Notes: generated by a model not told the origin, from the sequence alone. A stretch of 64,000 bases of DNA from Cylindrospermum sp. NIES-4074 (GCA_003994795.1 AP018269.1:1-64000); one strand, 5' to 3'. Counted from the stretch's first letter, positions 45,381 to 54,436 are shown. A program made the numbers and translations.

Positions 45381-46223
45381 TTAATCAACGCCAGATTGCA
45401 CAAGACTTTTAGCCTGGATAGACTGCAATACACCATCCCAAAGAGAATAACGTGCTTTGAGAGAATTTTCCGCCGAGTGTAAAGCTTGCTCCCATTTGCT
45501 CACATCTTCACCGCAGAGATTTTTTAATAGCTGCTGTCCCATTGGGGAATGTTGTTCTTCATCAATATGAGTATGTCGGTCTAGGTAAAGACGAAAGGAA
45601 TCACAAGTAAATCCATAAGAATGAGATAAACTTGCCAAAATCTGCCTAAACATAGTCGGAATTATATCTTCCCGTCCCAGCAGAAAAGATGCGGCGACTT
45701 CGTGGTTTGACTTGCTTGTAATTGCTAAAGTGGAAAGCACAAAAGCTCTTGTGGATTCAGGTATCGAAACATAGCTGATAGCTTGCTCAATAGTAAATCC
45801 TTTTCGCAGAAAATAAATAAAATTTTTTATTTGACTGGTATCAGCACCAATCTCAACCATTGCCTTGAGATAGAGATCAAAGTGGCTTGTATAACATCCA
45901 GGAGCAATTTCATCAGTTTCTTCAACGAGAACAATATCATTAATTAATCTTGCTGAAAGAATATCTGTTGGTGGCAACCAAGGCACATCTACGGAAGTTA
46001 ATCGGCGTTGTAGAGTTTTTAGCAGCAACATGAAATCCCAAACTGCAAATACATGAGATTCCATAAATATCTGCAAAGATTCCAGGGTATTTAACCGTTT
46101 ATAAACAGGATGGTTTATCAGATTTATGCGGGCAGAGTTCATATTTTCTACGATTTGAATATATAAGCAATTGACTTGAAATTCATCTTCGTGAAATCTT
46201 CTCTGTCTTAACATCGTTTTCAT
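45381..46223 (-). CDS. DUF3050 (heme-oxygenase-like) protein
   Basis: 280 residues. The family core starts at about residue 37: INHPVYKRLNTLESLQIFMESHVFAVWDFM, with HVFAVWDFM carrying a candidate metal-ligand His. Then NDIVLVEETDEI and SHFDLYLKAM follow, and finally DRHTHIDEEQHSPMGQQLLK (about 222-241, second ligand cluster of His and Glu). The family has an all-helical, heme-oxygenase-like diiron-type fold and no established reaction; related proteins occur beside natural product genes. No such genes are next to it here. It is divergent from a 1-kb gene-free stretch. Confidence 0.78.
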   Translation of the reverse strand: MKTMLRQRRFHEDEFQVNCLYIQIVENMNSARINLINHPVYKRLNTLESLQIFMESHVFAVWDFMLLLKTLQRRLTSVDVPWLPPTDILSARLINDIVLVEETDEIAPGCYTSHFDLYLKAMVEIGADTSQIKNFIYFLRKGFTIEQAISYVSIPESTRAFVLSTLAITSKSNHEVAASFLLGREDIIPTMFRQILASLSHSYGFTCDSFRLYLDRHTHIDEEQHSPMGQQLLKNLCGEDVSKWEQALHSAENSLKARYSLWDGVLQSIQAKSLVQSGVD

Positions 46224-46574
46224 CCTATATTGGTTGGTATCTGCACGCTCAAGAATCGATTTTTGAACTTAGATAGTTTGTATGATTGCCATAATAATTG
46301 TTTTGATATTTAATTATTTTTATTAGCTGCATTAAAGCCTTTGAATAAAAATTCAAAAGACAACTGGTGGAGGATTTAAATCAACCATTTTCTTATAGAT
46401 CACCAAATTAAAAATTTGATGTCTTGATTCACCAATTATTTATCTAGCAGGTGCAAACAGCACTTTTGAATGCTGGCTCCCAACTCCTGAATTTCTTTGG
46501 ATTAAATTCAATTCTTCATCAAAAGTATACTTTTATAAATATAGATTTATCTGTCGTTAGACATAGATTGTGGT

Positions 46575-46601
46575 ATGGCTTTCTCAGAAAGCCATGTTTT
46601 T
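46575..46601 (+). terminator. Rho-independent terminator-like hairpin
   Basis: The stem ATGGCTTTC / GAAAGCCAT with a TCA loop is followed by GTTTTT. It lies in a gene-free stretch with no plus-strand gene upstream for more than 1 kb, so if active it ends a short RNA or acts as a repeat. Confidence 0.6.
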
Positions 46602-46626
46602 AGGGTTACATGAGCCATTTTTGATA

Positions 46627-46663
46627 AAATCGGTGACAATGGCAGCGCTATGCCGATTTTTTT
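46627..46663 (+). terminator. Second terminator-like hairpin
   Basis: AAATCGG pairs with CCGATTT, followed directly by T residues (seven in all). An inner GGCA/TGCC pair is an alternative. It lies 25 bp after the first hairpin. Together they bracket the end of a possible small RNA. Confidence 0.5.
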
Positions 46664-46785
46664 AGTACATAAGCACTATAGAATTAGCTTTTATTTACAC
46701 AGGTATATGTATCAACCAGTTGTGGCAACATAGCCGTAAAACCAAGCTGGATAGGAATTCTGGCATCCAAGAGATGTGAAAAACC

Positions 46786-46962
46786 TTGAAAAGAGTTATA
46801 TATTTTGTGATACTAGCGATCGCAGGCTTTAAATTTATTCCAGTTGTCTAGACAGTTGTCAGTGATGCCACTAGCTGTACAGAAGTCTTCTGTGCCAACT
46901 ATATTCCCTCCACAGCCAAGCTTCACAAGGTAATCGCTAACCATTTTGATATAAAAATTTAA
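46786..46962 (+). pseudogene. Possible broken small gene
   Basis: From TTG 46786 the frame reads a hydrophobic start (LKRVIYFVILAIAGFKFIPVV), is stopped by TAG at 46849-46851, and continues in the same frame for 36 codons (SCTEVFCANYIPSTAKLHKV) to TAA 46960. It looks like a small exported protein with one amber stop. I do not recognise it, and chance cannot be excluded. Confidence 0.25.
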
Positions 46963-47248
46963 CTTTCAAAAAAGGAAAATACCTAATTATCAAAAATCTT
47001 CATCTCCACCTAGCAAAAAGCAATTTTGAGTCGAGGTTTAATCTTTAGTCTATACTGCTTAATTCCTATGTTTCTGGGGAGGCAAATGCAGCCAACTTGC
47101 TTTTAGCGAAAACCAAAACATCATTCACAAAGGTGAAGCCAATTTTTGTAGGGTGGGCAATGCTTTTATTGCCATGAAACCCCGATTCTTGCGTCACGGG
47201 CATTGCCCACCTTTGGGTTAATTAAAAATGGTGCAAGATATCAGTATA

Positions 47249-48091
47249 TTAACCTACATCATCATGAGCAAAGCGGTTAAACAAGAAGTCTAAGGCATAG
47301 TTACGAAGTTGGTAATATTGGGGATCTTCCATAATTCTGGCTCTATCCCGTGGCCTTGCAAAAGGAATTTCCATCACTTCCCCAATTTTCGCATGAGGGC
47401 CATTGGTCATCATCACCAATTTATCTGCCAAAAATAGTGCCTCATCAATATCATGGGTAATCATCAGCACAGTACAACGATTATCACCCCAGATTTTCAG
47501 CAATTCTTCCTGTAACTCTTCCTTGGTAATCGCATCTAGCGCCCCAAAAGGTTCATCTAAAATCAGCACTTTCGGACGAATAGCCAAAGCACGGGCGATA
47601 GAAACCCGCTGTCTCATCCCCCCAGACATTTGCATGGGTTTCTTTTCCATTGCATCACCTAAACCCACCATTGCCAAATGTTCCCGAACAATTGACCGTT
47701 TTTCAGCTTCTGGCTTGGTGGGGTAAACTGCATTTACAGCCAAGTAGATATTTTCAAATGCAGTCCGCCAAGGTAATAACGCATAGTTTTGGAAGACAAC
47801 CATTCTATCTGGGCCAGGCTTGGTAATTGGTTCTCCTTCTAACAGCACTTGTCCGGTGGTAGGAAAGTTAAAACCAGAAACCATATTTAACAACGTCGAT
47901 TTACCGCAACCAGAGTGGCCGATAACACAAAGAAATTCACCTTTTTCAACGTTGAGGTTAACACCATCAAGGACGGTAAATGGCCCTTTTTTGGTGGGAT
48001 AAACTTTGGAAACGTCTTTAATTTCTAGGAAAGGCTGACGGCTGATTGTGCTTGTAGCGGTGTTGGTAGTTCTCAAGTTACGGTTTTGCAT
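47249..48091 (-). CDS. cmpD: Bicarbonate ABC transporter ATP-binding subunit CmpD
   Basis: About 280 residues from the ATG ending at 48091 (MQNRNLRTTN). A longer frame reaching 48223 exists, but its extra 44 residues come from the inverted repeat between cmpC and cmpD, so I reject it. Walker A is IGHSGCGKSTLLNM, the signature MSGGMRQRVSIARAL, Walker B VLILDEPFGALD. It is the last gene of the four-gene operon cmpABCD read leftwards. It energises import with cmpC. It would equally fit nrtD; the assignment rests on the binding protein. Confidence 0.82.
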   Translation of the reverse strand: MQNRNLRTTNTATSTISRQPFLEIKDVSKVYPTKKGPFTVLDGVNLNVEKGEFLCVIGHSGCGKSTLLNMVSGFNFPTTGQVLLEGEPITKPGPDRMVVFQNYALLPWRTAFENIYLAVNAVYPTKPEAEKRSIVREHLAMVGLGDAMEKKPMQMSGGMRQRVSIARALAIRPKVLILDEPFGALDAITKEELQEELLKIWGDNRCTVLMITHDIDEALFLADKLVMMTNGPHAKIGEVMEIPFARPRDRARIMEDPQYYQLRNYALDFLFNRFAHDDVG

Positions 48092-48116
48092 TGTTTGGGA
48101 AGATGATTTTATTAGT

Positions 48117-48181
48117 TTTGTGGGATGGGCATCTTGCCCGTCCCTTAGATTTTCGGGCGGACAGGATGTCCACCCCACAAG
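48117..48181. repeat. Large inverted repeat between cmpC and cmpD
   Basis: Arms of about 27 bases: TTTGTGGGATGGGCATCTTG at the left (48117 on) and the complementary GGACAGGATGTCCACCCCAC at the right (ending 48181). They allow a long hairpin in the operon mRNA. The GTGGG..CCCAC ends resemble other dispersed repeats in the window (22330, 10460). Confidence 0.8.
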
Positions 48182-48197
48182 ATTCATCCCCAGTGTT

Positions 48198-50201
48198 TTA
48201 AGCTGCGGTTTTTCTGGGGGCATCTAGAACAACTTCGGCAATGGAGAAGTCGCGTTTAATTTCTAAATCGTTGAGATAGCTAATGGGGTCATCGGCGTTG
48301 AAGGGTTTACCATCAAATAATTGAATCGGTTGACGGGTGTAACTAATATCCAAACCCAGTTCTCTAGCAGCGGTACTGAAAACACGCACTCGACAAACTC
48401 GTTCGACGATTTCTACCCAATTTCTAGGGAAGGGAGTATCACCCCAACGCGCTAATTGAGTCATAATCCAAATTTGTTCAGTCCGGCTGGGGCGGTTAAT
48501 GGCAGACTCAGAATAAAATTGGTGATGAGCATACTCCCGCATGGGATGATCTAAGTCACAGCTTGCACCATTGACATCTTCAATTTGGATATAGTCAATA
48601 TCTGTGCTGACATATTCCCGACTTGCTAAAATTTGGCGAACTTCTTGGGCATTGGCAGGATTTGCACAATATTGGCAAGCTTCTAGTAAGGCTTTGGTTA
48701 AAGCAATATGGGTATTAGGATAAGTTTCTGCCCAATCTTCTCGCACTCCCAGAACTTTACCGGGGTGTCCTAACCAAACTTCTAAATCAGTCGCAATGGT
48801 AAAGCCTGAACCTTCTACCGCAGCGCGATAATTCCAAGGTTCACCGACGCAGTAACCGTCAATGGTTGTGCCTTTTAAGTCTACTACCATCTGAGCAGGG
48901 GGGATATTTTTCATAGCCACATCAATGTCGGGGTCAATCCCACCTGCTGCTAACCAATAACGTAGCAGTAAGTTGTGCATGGATGCAGGATGGACTACAC
49001 CCATTCTATGTTGTTGTTCGCGGGTGTTGAGAAGGTAATTTTTGAAGTCGGATAAACTGCGGACACCTTGATCATAAAAGCGTTTGGCTAAGGTGATGGC
49101 GTTACCGTTGCGGGTCATGGTGAGGGCGGTGACAACGGGTAAGGGTTCATTTTTATTCCCTCCCAAACTTAACCACATTGGCATTCCTGATGGCATTTGT
49201 GCCGCATCTAAATATCCGCCTGTCATCCCATCCACAATTCCCCGCCAACTGCTTTCTCGGACTAAATTGACTTCATCTAAGCCATGTTTAACAAAAAAGC
49301 CTTTTTCTTTGGCTATGGCTAGGGGGGCGCAAGCGGTGAGGGGTAAGAAGCCAATCTCTAAATTAACTTTTTCTAAACCATGACGAACAACAGCAGCGGT
49401 TTTTCTGGCCCGAATTTTCTTGACGCGTTTTTGTTGGTTGAGGAAGTAGATCATTTCACTCCGCAAGCTGTAGTAGCTGGGATGTTCTACGACTTCCATG
49501 CGTTTGCGGGGTCTGGGAATATCGACTTCGAGAATATCGCCAATTTTCGATTCGGGGCCGTTGGTTAACATGACAATTCTGTCAGATAACAACACGGCTT
49601 CGTCTACGTCGTGTGTCACCATGACGGCGGTAACTTCGTTTTCTTCGCAGATTTGCATGAGTTGTTCTTGCAAGTTACCGCGAGTGAGTGCGTCTAAAGC
49701 ACCGAAGGGTTCGTCTAATAGTAATAGTTTAGGACGAATTGCCAAAGCGCGTGCGATCGCCACCCGTTGTTTTTGTCCACCCGATAACATTCCCGGTTGT
49801 TTGTCTGCATGGGGACGCAAACCCACCATATCTATATGTTTTTCGATTATGGCTTTGCGATCGGCTGCCGGCATCCCATTTAAGACTGAATCTACAGCTA
49901 AGGCAATATTTTCTCTGACTGTCCGCCAAGGTAAGAGAGAATAATTTTGGAAAACTACCATTCTATCGGGGCCTGGTTTTCTGATTCTTTGCCCTTCCAA
50001 AGTCACCAAACCTTCTGTTGGTAAGTCCAAACCGGCAATCATGTTTAAAAGAGTGGATTTTCCGCAACCGGAGTGACCGATAAGAGAAACAAATTCGCCT
50101 TTTTTAATTTGGAGGTCAATACCTTTGAGGGCAATATATTGACCACCACCAGTTAATTCAAAAACTTTATCAATTTGCTCAACGCCAACAAATACAGACA
50201 T
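48198..50201 (-). CDS. cmpC: Bicarbonate ABC transporter subunit CmpC (ATPase plus CmpA-like domain)
   Basis: 667 residues. An N-terminal ABC ATPase (about 1-265) has Walker A LIGHSGCGKSTLLNM, signature LSGGQKQRVAIARAL, Walker B LLLLDEPFGALD. After a short linker (about 270-280) a C-terminal solute-binding-like domain follows, with LEIGFLPLTACAPLAIAKEKG, RYWLAAGGIDPDIDV and YCVGEPWNYRAAVEGSG. This two-domain build is unique to NrtC/CmpC, where the C-terminal domain regulates transport. It follows cmpB after a heptamer-repeat gap of 140 bp. No strong ribosome site is seen before ATG 50201. Confidence 0.87.
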   Translation of the reverse strand: MSVFVGVEQIDKVFELTGGGQYIALKGIDLQIKKGEFVSLIGHSGCGKSTLLNMIAGLDLPTEGLVTLEGQRIRKPGPDRMVVFQNYSLLPWRTVRENIALAVDSVLNGMPAADRKAIIEKHIDMVGLRPHADKQPGMLSGGQKQRVAIARALAIRPKLLLLDEPFGALDALTRGNLQEQLMQICEENEVTAVMVTHDVDEAVLLSDRIVMLTNGPESKIGDILEVDIPRPRKRMEVVEHPSYYSLRSEMIYFLNQQKRVKKIRARKTAAVVRHGLEKVNLEIGFLPLTACAPLAIAKEKGFFVKHGLDEVNLVRESSWRGIVDGMTGGYLDAAQMPSGMPMWLSLGGNKNEPLPVVTALTMTRNGNAITLAKRFYDQGVRSLSDFKNYLLNTREQQHRMGVVHPASMHNLLLRYWLAAGGIDPDIDVAMKNIPPAQMVVDLKGTTIDGYCVGEPWNYRAAVEGSGFTIATDLEVWLGHPGKVLGVREDWAETYPNTHIALTKALLEACQYCANPANAQEVRQILASREYVSTDIDYIQIEDVNGASCDLDHPMREYAHHQFYSESAINRPSRTEQIWIMTQLARWGDTPFPRNWVEIVERVCRVRVFSTAARELGLDISYTRQPIQLFDGKPFNADDPISYLNDLEIKRDFSIAEVVLDAPRKTAA

Positions 50202-50209
50202 ATTATTTT

Positions 50210-50338
50210 GTAATGGGTAATGGGTGATTGGTGATTAGTAATTGGTAATTGGTAATTGGTAATTGGTAATTGGTAATTAGTGATTGGTGACTGGTAACTT
50301 TCTTACCCATTACCCATTACCCATTACCCATTACCCAA
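50210..50338. repeat. Heptamer repeats in opposing orientation between cmpB and cmpC
   Basis: The cmpC side has TAATGGG and TAATTGG units (about 50211-50275). The cmpB side has about five TTACCCA units (50303-50337), the reverse complement of TGGGTAA. The two arrays can pair, giving a hairpin in the operon mRNA between the permease and ATPase cistrons. Confidence 0.85.
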
Positions 50339-50341
50339 TCT

Positions 50342-51181
50342 CTATTTTTGTTCTGTGGGAAGAATCCAGTTCTGTAGTGCAGCCATGAGTTTATCTAGGA
50401 TTAGACCAACAACACCGATATAAACTAGAGCCAAAATAACTTCGCTGACGTTGTTATTTTGATAAGCATCCCAGATAAAAAAGCCAATTCCCACAATACC
50501 GGACATAACGATTTCTGCGGCGATAATCGCTAACCAAGCTAAACCGATGGCAATTCTCAAACCTGTGAAAATGTAGGGTAATGCTGAAGGAATGAGAATG
50601 TTAAAAAAGTATTCTTTGCGGCTGAGTTGCAGAACTTTAGCAACGTTGTTGTAATCTTGGGGAATTTGAGTAACACCTACAGCAGTATTAATGAGAATCG
50701 GCCAAATTGCGGTGATGAAAATCACAAATAATGCTGCTGGTTCGTTTTGGCGTAAAGCTGCCAAAGAAATAGGAACCCAAGCCAAAGGCGGTACAGTTCT
50801 GAGTAACTGAAACAAAGGATCTAAAGCCTTGGACATGGTTTTATTGACACCAATCAAAACCCCCAAGCCAATACCGACAACTGCCGCTAATGTATAGCTA
50901 ATAGCAACCCGTTGGAGACTGGCTAAGATTTGCCAAAAAAGTCCTTTATCAGTGCCACCTTTATCATAGAAGGGGTACAAAATTAAGATCCAAGTGTCTT
51001 GAATAACTTTTACTGGGCCTGGTAGTGTTGCCCCTGGAGTCCAAGAGAATAATTGCCAAATAGTTAAGAAGATCAAGAGGGCAATAACTGGAGGGAAAAG
51101 TTCAGGGAATTGCTTTTGCAAACTTGATAAAAAGCTATTATCAAATTTAGGGCTTGCGGAACGTTTTTGGGCTAAAGTCAT
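50342..51181 (-). CDS. cmpB: Bicarbonate ABC transporter permease CmpB
   Basis: 279 residues, six hydrophobic helices. The N-terminal cytosolic segment is followed by LFPPVIALLIFLTIWQLFSW. The coupling-helix region GVTQIPQDYNNVAKVLQLSR (about 172-191) and AIGLAWLAIIAAEIVMSGIVG match the NrtB/CmpB/SsuC permease family. GAGGAAACATCC gives a good ribosome site before ATG 51181. It is 36 bp after cmpA and forms the membrane channel with cmpC/cmpD ATPases. Confidence 0.87.
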   Translation of the reverse strand: MTLAQKRSASPKFDNSFLSSLQKQFPELFPPVIALLIFLTIWQLFSWTPGATLPGPVKVIQDTWILILYPFYDKGGTDKGLFWQILASLQRVAISYTLAAVVGIGLGVLIGVNKTMSKALDPLFQLLRTVPPLAWVPISLAALRQNEPAALFVIFITAIWPILINTAVGVTQIPQDYNNVAKVLQLSRKEYFFNILIPSALPYIFTGLRIAIGLAWLAIIAAEIVMSGIVGIGFFIWDAYQNNNVSEVILALVYIGVVGLILDKLMAALQNWILPTEQK

Positions 51182-51217
51182 GGATGTTTCCTCAAAAAAT
51201 TTATTAATGAATAATTA

Positions 51218-52588
51218 CTAAACACTGGCTTTTTTGATTTTCAGACTCTTGAGATATTCTTCTGGCTTATTAGGGTCAAATTTAATACCATCAAAGAATT
51301 CTTCTACTCCACGAGATGTGCTGGTGGGAATTTCAGCAGCAGGTACTTCAAGTTCTCTAGCAGCTTCTTTCCATATATCTTCGCGGTTAACTTTTTTGAT
51401 TAATTCTTTGGCTTTGGCTGCACCATTAGCAATGTAATCTTTAGGCAAGAATCCCCAACGCACATTTTCAGTTATGAACCATAAATCATGACTTTGGTAA
51501 GGATAAGAAACACTGCCTTTTTCATCTTTCCAGTAGTAAGCAGCCATTGATTTATCATCAATTTTGCGACCATCACCCATGTCATATTTACCTTGATATG
51601 GGTCGTTAAGAACCTCTGGTGAAGATAAGCCAAAATACTTTTTAGCAGCAAGAATTTCCGCTGCTTCTTTACGATTGTCAAAGTTATCTAACCATTGCTG
51701 GGCTTCCATGATGCCTTTGAGTAGGGCTTTTGTGGCTTTGGGATGTTGGTCAACCCAGTCACCTCTCATGGCAAAATATTCTTCTGGGTGATTTTTCCAA
51801 ATTTCGGCGGTTAATGCCGCCATGAAGCCAATTCTGTCGTTAACGAGGCGAAATGGCCAGGGATCGCCGGTGCTGAAAGCATCCATTGTACCGGTTTTCA
51901 TGTTAGCAACGGTTTGCGCCGCAGGTACTGTCAGCAACTTGACATCTGTTTCTGGGTCGATTCCACTTGCTGCTAACCAGTAACGAATCCACAAGTCTTG
52001 GTTAACATGGGGGAAGGTAAAGGCTGCGGTGAAGGGAGTTGAGGATTTGAGTTGGGCTAATAGGGGTTTAGCACCATCAAGTTTTAAGCTGATACCTTTC
52101 CCTAGATGTTTGTTGGCGATCGCAATTCCGTTACCATGTGTAACTAACTGCGCTAATACATACATGGGGATTTTTTTATTCCCCTTGGTGATTAATCCTT
52201 CTGTAATTAAGTGTGGCATGGGCATTTGCCATTGACCACCATCAATACCACCACCACCAGAACCAATTTCTACGTTGTCTCTCGCTGAACCCCAAGAAGC
52301 TTGTTTAGAAAGTTCTACATCGGACATTCCGTATTTAGCAAAAAATCCTTTTTCTTGAGCAATGATTAGGGGTGCAGATTCAACAATAGGGATATATCCA
52401 AGTTTAGCTTTTGTTGTTTCTGGTTTTTGTTCTGGACTAATATTAGCAACTGGTTGAGCAGAAGGTTTTGTGGAACTGCCACTTTCCGGTGGATTTCCCA
52501 AACAGCCTTTGAGAAATACCGCACCTGCTGAAACTCCGGCTGTAACAATAAATTTTCGGCGAGAAACTTGATTAAAAAATTCTGTCAT
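51218..52588 (-). CDS. cmpA: Bicarbonate-binding lipoprotein CmpA
   Basis: 456 residues. It has a twin-arginine-type signal ([18 protein letters not shown]) with lipobox LKGC, so it is exported and anchored. It is closely related to both NrtA and CmpA. Diagnostic points favour Cmp[16 protein letters not shown] (NrtA has GGIDGAHILTPMP), [10 protein letters not shown] in place of FCVGEPWP, and Glu at about residue 268 in NHPEEYFAM. At that position NrtA has a nitrate-binding Lys and CmpA a Glu, as I recall from the published structures. No nirA or narB gene flanks the operon, which also speaks against nitrate. AAGGAGATGTT precedes the ATG. It probably responds to carbon limitation through CmpR. 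Confidence 0.82.
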   Translation of the reverse strand: MTEFFNQVSRRKFIVTAGVSAGAVFLKGCLGNPPESGSSTKPSAQPVANISPEQKPETTKAKLGYIPIVESAPLIIAQEKGFFAKYGMSDVELSKQASWGSARDNVEIGSGGGGIDGGQWQMPMPHLITEGLITKGNKKIPMYVLAQLVTHGNGIAIANKHLGKGISLKLDGAKPLLAQLKSSTPFTAAFTFPHVNQDLWIRYWLAASGIDPETDVKLLTVPAAQTVANMKTGTMDAFSTGDPWPFRLVNDRIGFMAALTAEIWKNHPEEYFAMRGDWVDQHPKATKALLKGIMEAQQWLDNFDNRKEAAEILAAKKYFGLSSPEVLNDPYQGKYDMGDGRKIDDKSMAAYYWKDEKGSVSYPYQSHDLWFITENVRWGFLPKDYIANGAAKAKELIKKVNREDIWKEAARELEVPAAEIPTSTSRGVEEFFDGIKFDPNKPEEYLKSLKIKKASV

Positions 52589-53115
52589 AACATCTCCTTA
52601 ACTGAAATTTTTATTTTTTAATCATGAAAATTCAGGCGAGAAAACAGGTTGTTATCTCACTTTTAACTGAAATTATCCATCTATATCTAGGCATTAAAAA
52701 TCAGCCATTTTCACGCAAAAAAGGCTTGCTTGTACACCTGGAAACCTGGTTTAATTTCTTGACGTGGCGTGACGAAGGGACATCACTCATCTAATTGAGA
52801 TTAGTTTACAGTCTTTTTTGTGAAAGTTGTCAACTCTCAACCGGAATTATTAAATAAATATTAGATTAAACCTATAAGTAAAAACTTATATATCTGCCCA
52901 AATTATCCCCAACTTCTCTACTCTATAGATTTGTCCTGATGATAACTATTCTATTTCAACTATGATTAAGTCTCTTTTGGCTTAATTAATTAGCACAAGC
53001 CAGAAATTTATAGATTTTAGGCAATGATAACTATCAAATATTATATATATCCATTCAAAAAGGGTTTAGGGGGTAGGGTGTAGGGTTTAGGGGGAGATGG
53101 GGGAGCAGAGGAATA
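52589..53115. other. Promoter region of the cmp operon
   Basis: No gene was recognised in the 530 bp upstream of cmpA up to the MITE at 53116. It is AT-rich and holds the CTAATTGAGATTAG palindrome and a direct repeat ACCTGG-AAACCTGG at about 52736-52750. The leader probably carries the transcription start and regulator sites. Confidence 0.45.
52791..52804. promoter_or_regulatory. Palindrome upstream of cmpA, candidate regulator site
   Basis: CTAATTGAGATTAG, a 5-4-5 inverted repeat, lies about 200 bp before the cmpA start codon. LysR-type regulators such as CmpR bind spaced TTA/TAA palindromes; this one has an acceptable form but not an exact consensus. Suggestive only. Confidence 0.3.
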
Positions 53116-53296
53116 ATATCCCTGTTTTGTCACTTTGGGAGAACCCAATTGCTGAAAGCCTTTGGAGCTTTAATCTTCAGATTTTGGCTACAAACTTTAG
53201 TTATTATTAAAAAATAAAGGCTCAAAGCTTGACTCAATCAAAGTTTCAGAATCTTGCTTAGGTAATTTTTTTCCAAGAGTGACAAAACAGGGATAT
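53116..53296. mobile_element. MITE-like element with 19-bp perfect terminal inverted repeats
   Basis: 181 bp. The ends ATATCCCTGTTTTGTCACT and its exact complement AGTGACAAAACAGGGATAT frame an interior that is itself partly self-complementary (AAAGCCTTTGGAGC with GGCTCAAAGCTT). There is no coding capacity. It lies upstream of the cmp operon and behind the alpha/beta hydrolase gene. Confidence 0.85.
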
Positions 53297-53308
53297 TTAA
53301 TATCTCTC

Positions 53309-53368
53309 ACTCCCCACACACCCCACACCCCACACCCCACACCCCACACCCCACATCCCACACCCCTT
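53309..53368. repeat. Heptamer tandem repeat (CACCCCA)
   Basis: About eight near-perfect copies of a CACCCCA unit follow the MITE, just before the end of the alpha/beta hydrolase gene (minus strand). It is a heptanucleotide array of the cyanobacterial STRR type. Confidence 0.9.
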
Positions 53369-53381
53369 ACCCTGTTCCTAG

Positions 53382-54308
53382 CTAGCAACTTACGTTAATA
53401 GACAATACCCAGTCGCGTAACAGTGGGTTTACTTGATGGGGTACTTCGTCGTGGGGACAATGACCTGCTGTGAGAAAATATTCTGTTAGTTGGGGATAAT
53501 ATTGGTGAAACTTCTGGGAACGTTCTCTCGCATTCATCCAAGGATCAGCTTCTCCCCACAACATTAATAGAGGACAAGTTAACTGCTTGAGTAGCACATC
53601 AACTTTTTCCCCTTGGGGTGAGCTAAAGACGGAAACAAACACATCCAAAGCACCTGTATCAAAAGCAGGACGATAAATTTCTTCTACTAATTGGTCGGTA
53701 ATTGCGCTTTTGTCAAGGTAAACTTTTTCTAGAGTTTGACGAATTACCCACCGCTGGCGCACATATTGAAATAATATGGACTGAGCTAGAGGTTGTTGAA
53801 AAATCCACTTGATAACATCACCCAATAATTGCTGTAAGGGTTGTTTTGGTGGCTGAATTTGGGCTTGTAAAGCTTCTGGTTCAGATGTTGGCTGGCTTTC
53901 ACTAAAGGGGCCGGCACTATTGAGCAATACTACACCGGCTACGCTATCAGAACGTTGGGCAGCAACACATAAGCAAGCATAACCTCCCAGCGAGTTACCT
54001 GCTAATACGGCTTTTTGACCAATTACTTCACTGATAAAATCGTTAAGTTGGTCGCGCCATAAGTCGCCGCTATACTGTAATTTAGGTTTTGCGGAACGTC
54101 CGAATCCTAACAGGTCGATCGCAAATACCTCAAAATCTTGACTCAATCCTGTGATATTCTTGCGCCAGTGGTCTGTAGAAGCACCAAACCCATGTACCAA
54201 TAGCAGGGGTGGACGTTGCGGTTGTTTCTCTCCCGCTTGCACATAATAAACATTGTGCCCTCGCCACTGCCAATAATTGCCAGGAATTGGGGCTGTAGTT
54301 ACCTGCAT
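53382..54308 (-). CDS. Alpha/beta-fold hydrolase
   Basis: 308 residues. The oxyanion-hole motif is LLVHGFGASTDHW (about 36-48). The nucleophile elbow GNSLGG (about 106-111) places Ser at about 108, the acid is likely in LMLWGEADPWM (about 248-258), and the His is in TAGHCPHDE (about 281-289). The cap region between 150 and 220 is helical. The family includes haloalkane dehalogenase-like and pheophytinase-like enzymes in cyanobacteria; the substrate is not deducible. It begins with ATG at 54308, and its 3' end is close to a heptamer repeat. Confidence 0.85.
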   Translation of the reverse strand: MQVTTAPIPGNYWQWRGHNVYYVQAGEKQPQRPPLLLVHGFGASTDHWRKNITGLSQDFEVFAIDLLGFGRSAKPKLQYSGDLWRDQLNDFISEVIGQKAVLAGNSLGGYACLCVAAQRSDSVAGVVLLNSAGPFSESQPTSEPEALQAQIQPPKQPLQQLLGDVIKWIFQQPLAQSILFQYVRQRWVIRQTLEKVYLDKSAITDQLVEEIYRPAFDTGALDVFVSVFSSPQGEKVDVLLKQLTCPLLMLWGEADPWMNARERSQKFHQYYPQLTEYFLTAGHCPHDEVPHQVNPLLRDWVLSINVSC

Positions 54309-54356
54309 AGTTCAAAGAAATGTTAAGTCGCTGTTGATAATTGTAAGCTAGGGCAG

Positions 54357-54425
54357 GGCAGGGTGTGGCGAGTGTGGGGAGAGGGGGGAGTGTGGGGAGA
54401 GGGGGGAGTGTGGGGTGTGTGAGGG
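54357..54425. repeat. G-rich tandem repeat (GTGTGGGGAGAGGGGGGA)
   Basis: Two to three copies of the unit GTGTGGGGAGAGGGGGGA between the hydrolase promoter and aroE. The complementary C-rich form makes up most of the gap after aroE (55530-55675). Confidence 0.85.
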
Positions 54426-54436
54426 AGAATATTTAA

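Larger units (their letters stand above)
46224..47248. other. One-kilobase gene-free region between DUF3050 and cmpD
   Basis: This stretch holds the two terminator-like hairpins, the possible broken small gene, and the inverted repeat GTGGGCAATGC (47153-47163) / GCATTGCCCAC (47200-47210). The last lies about 40 bases beyond the stop codon of cmpD and may stabilise or end that operon transcript. No other gene was seen. Confidence 0.55.

Noticed and set aside
47249-52588. Nitrate transporter nrtABCD
   Set aside because: The binding protein has CmpA-type residues (GGQWQMPMP, Glu in NHPEE), and no nitrate or nitrite reductase gene is adjacent. The two families are very similar, so nrt is not impossible.
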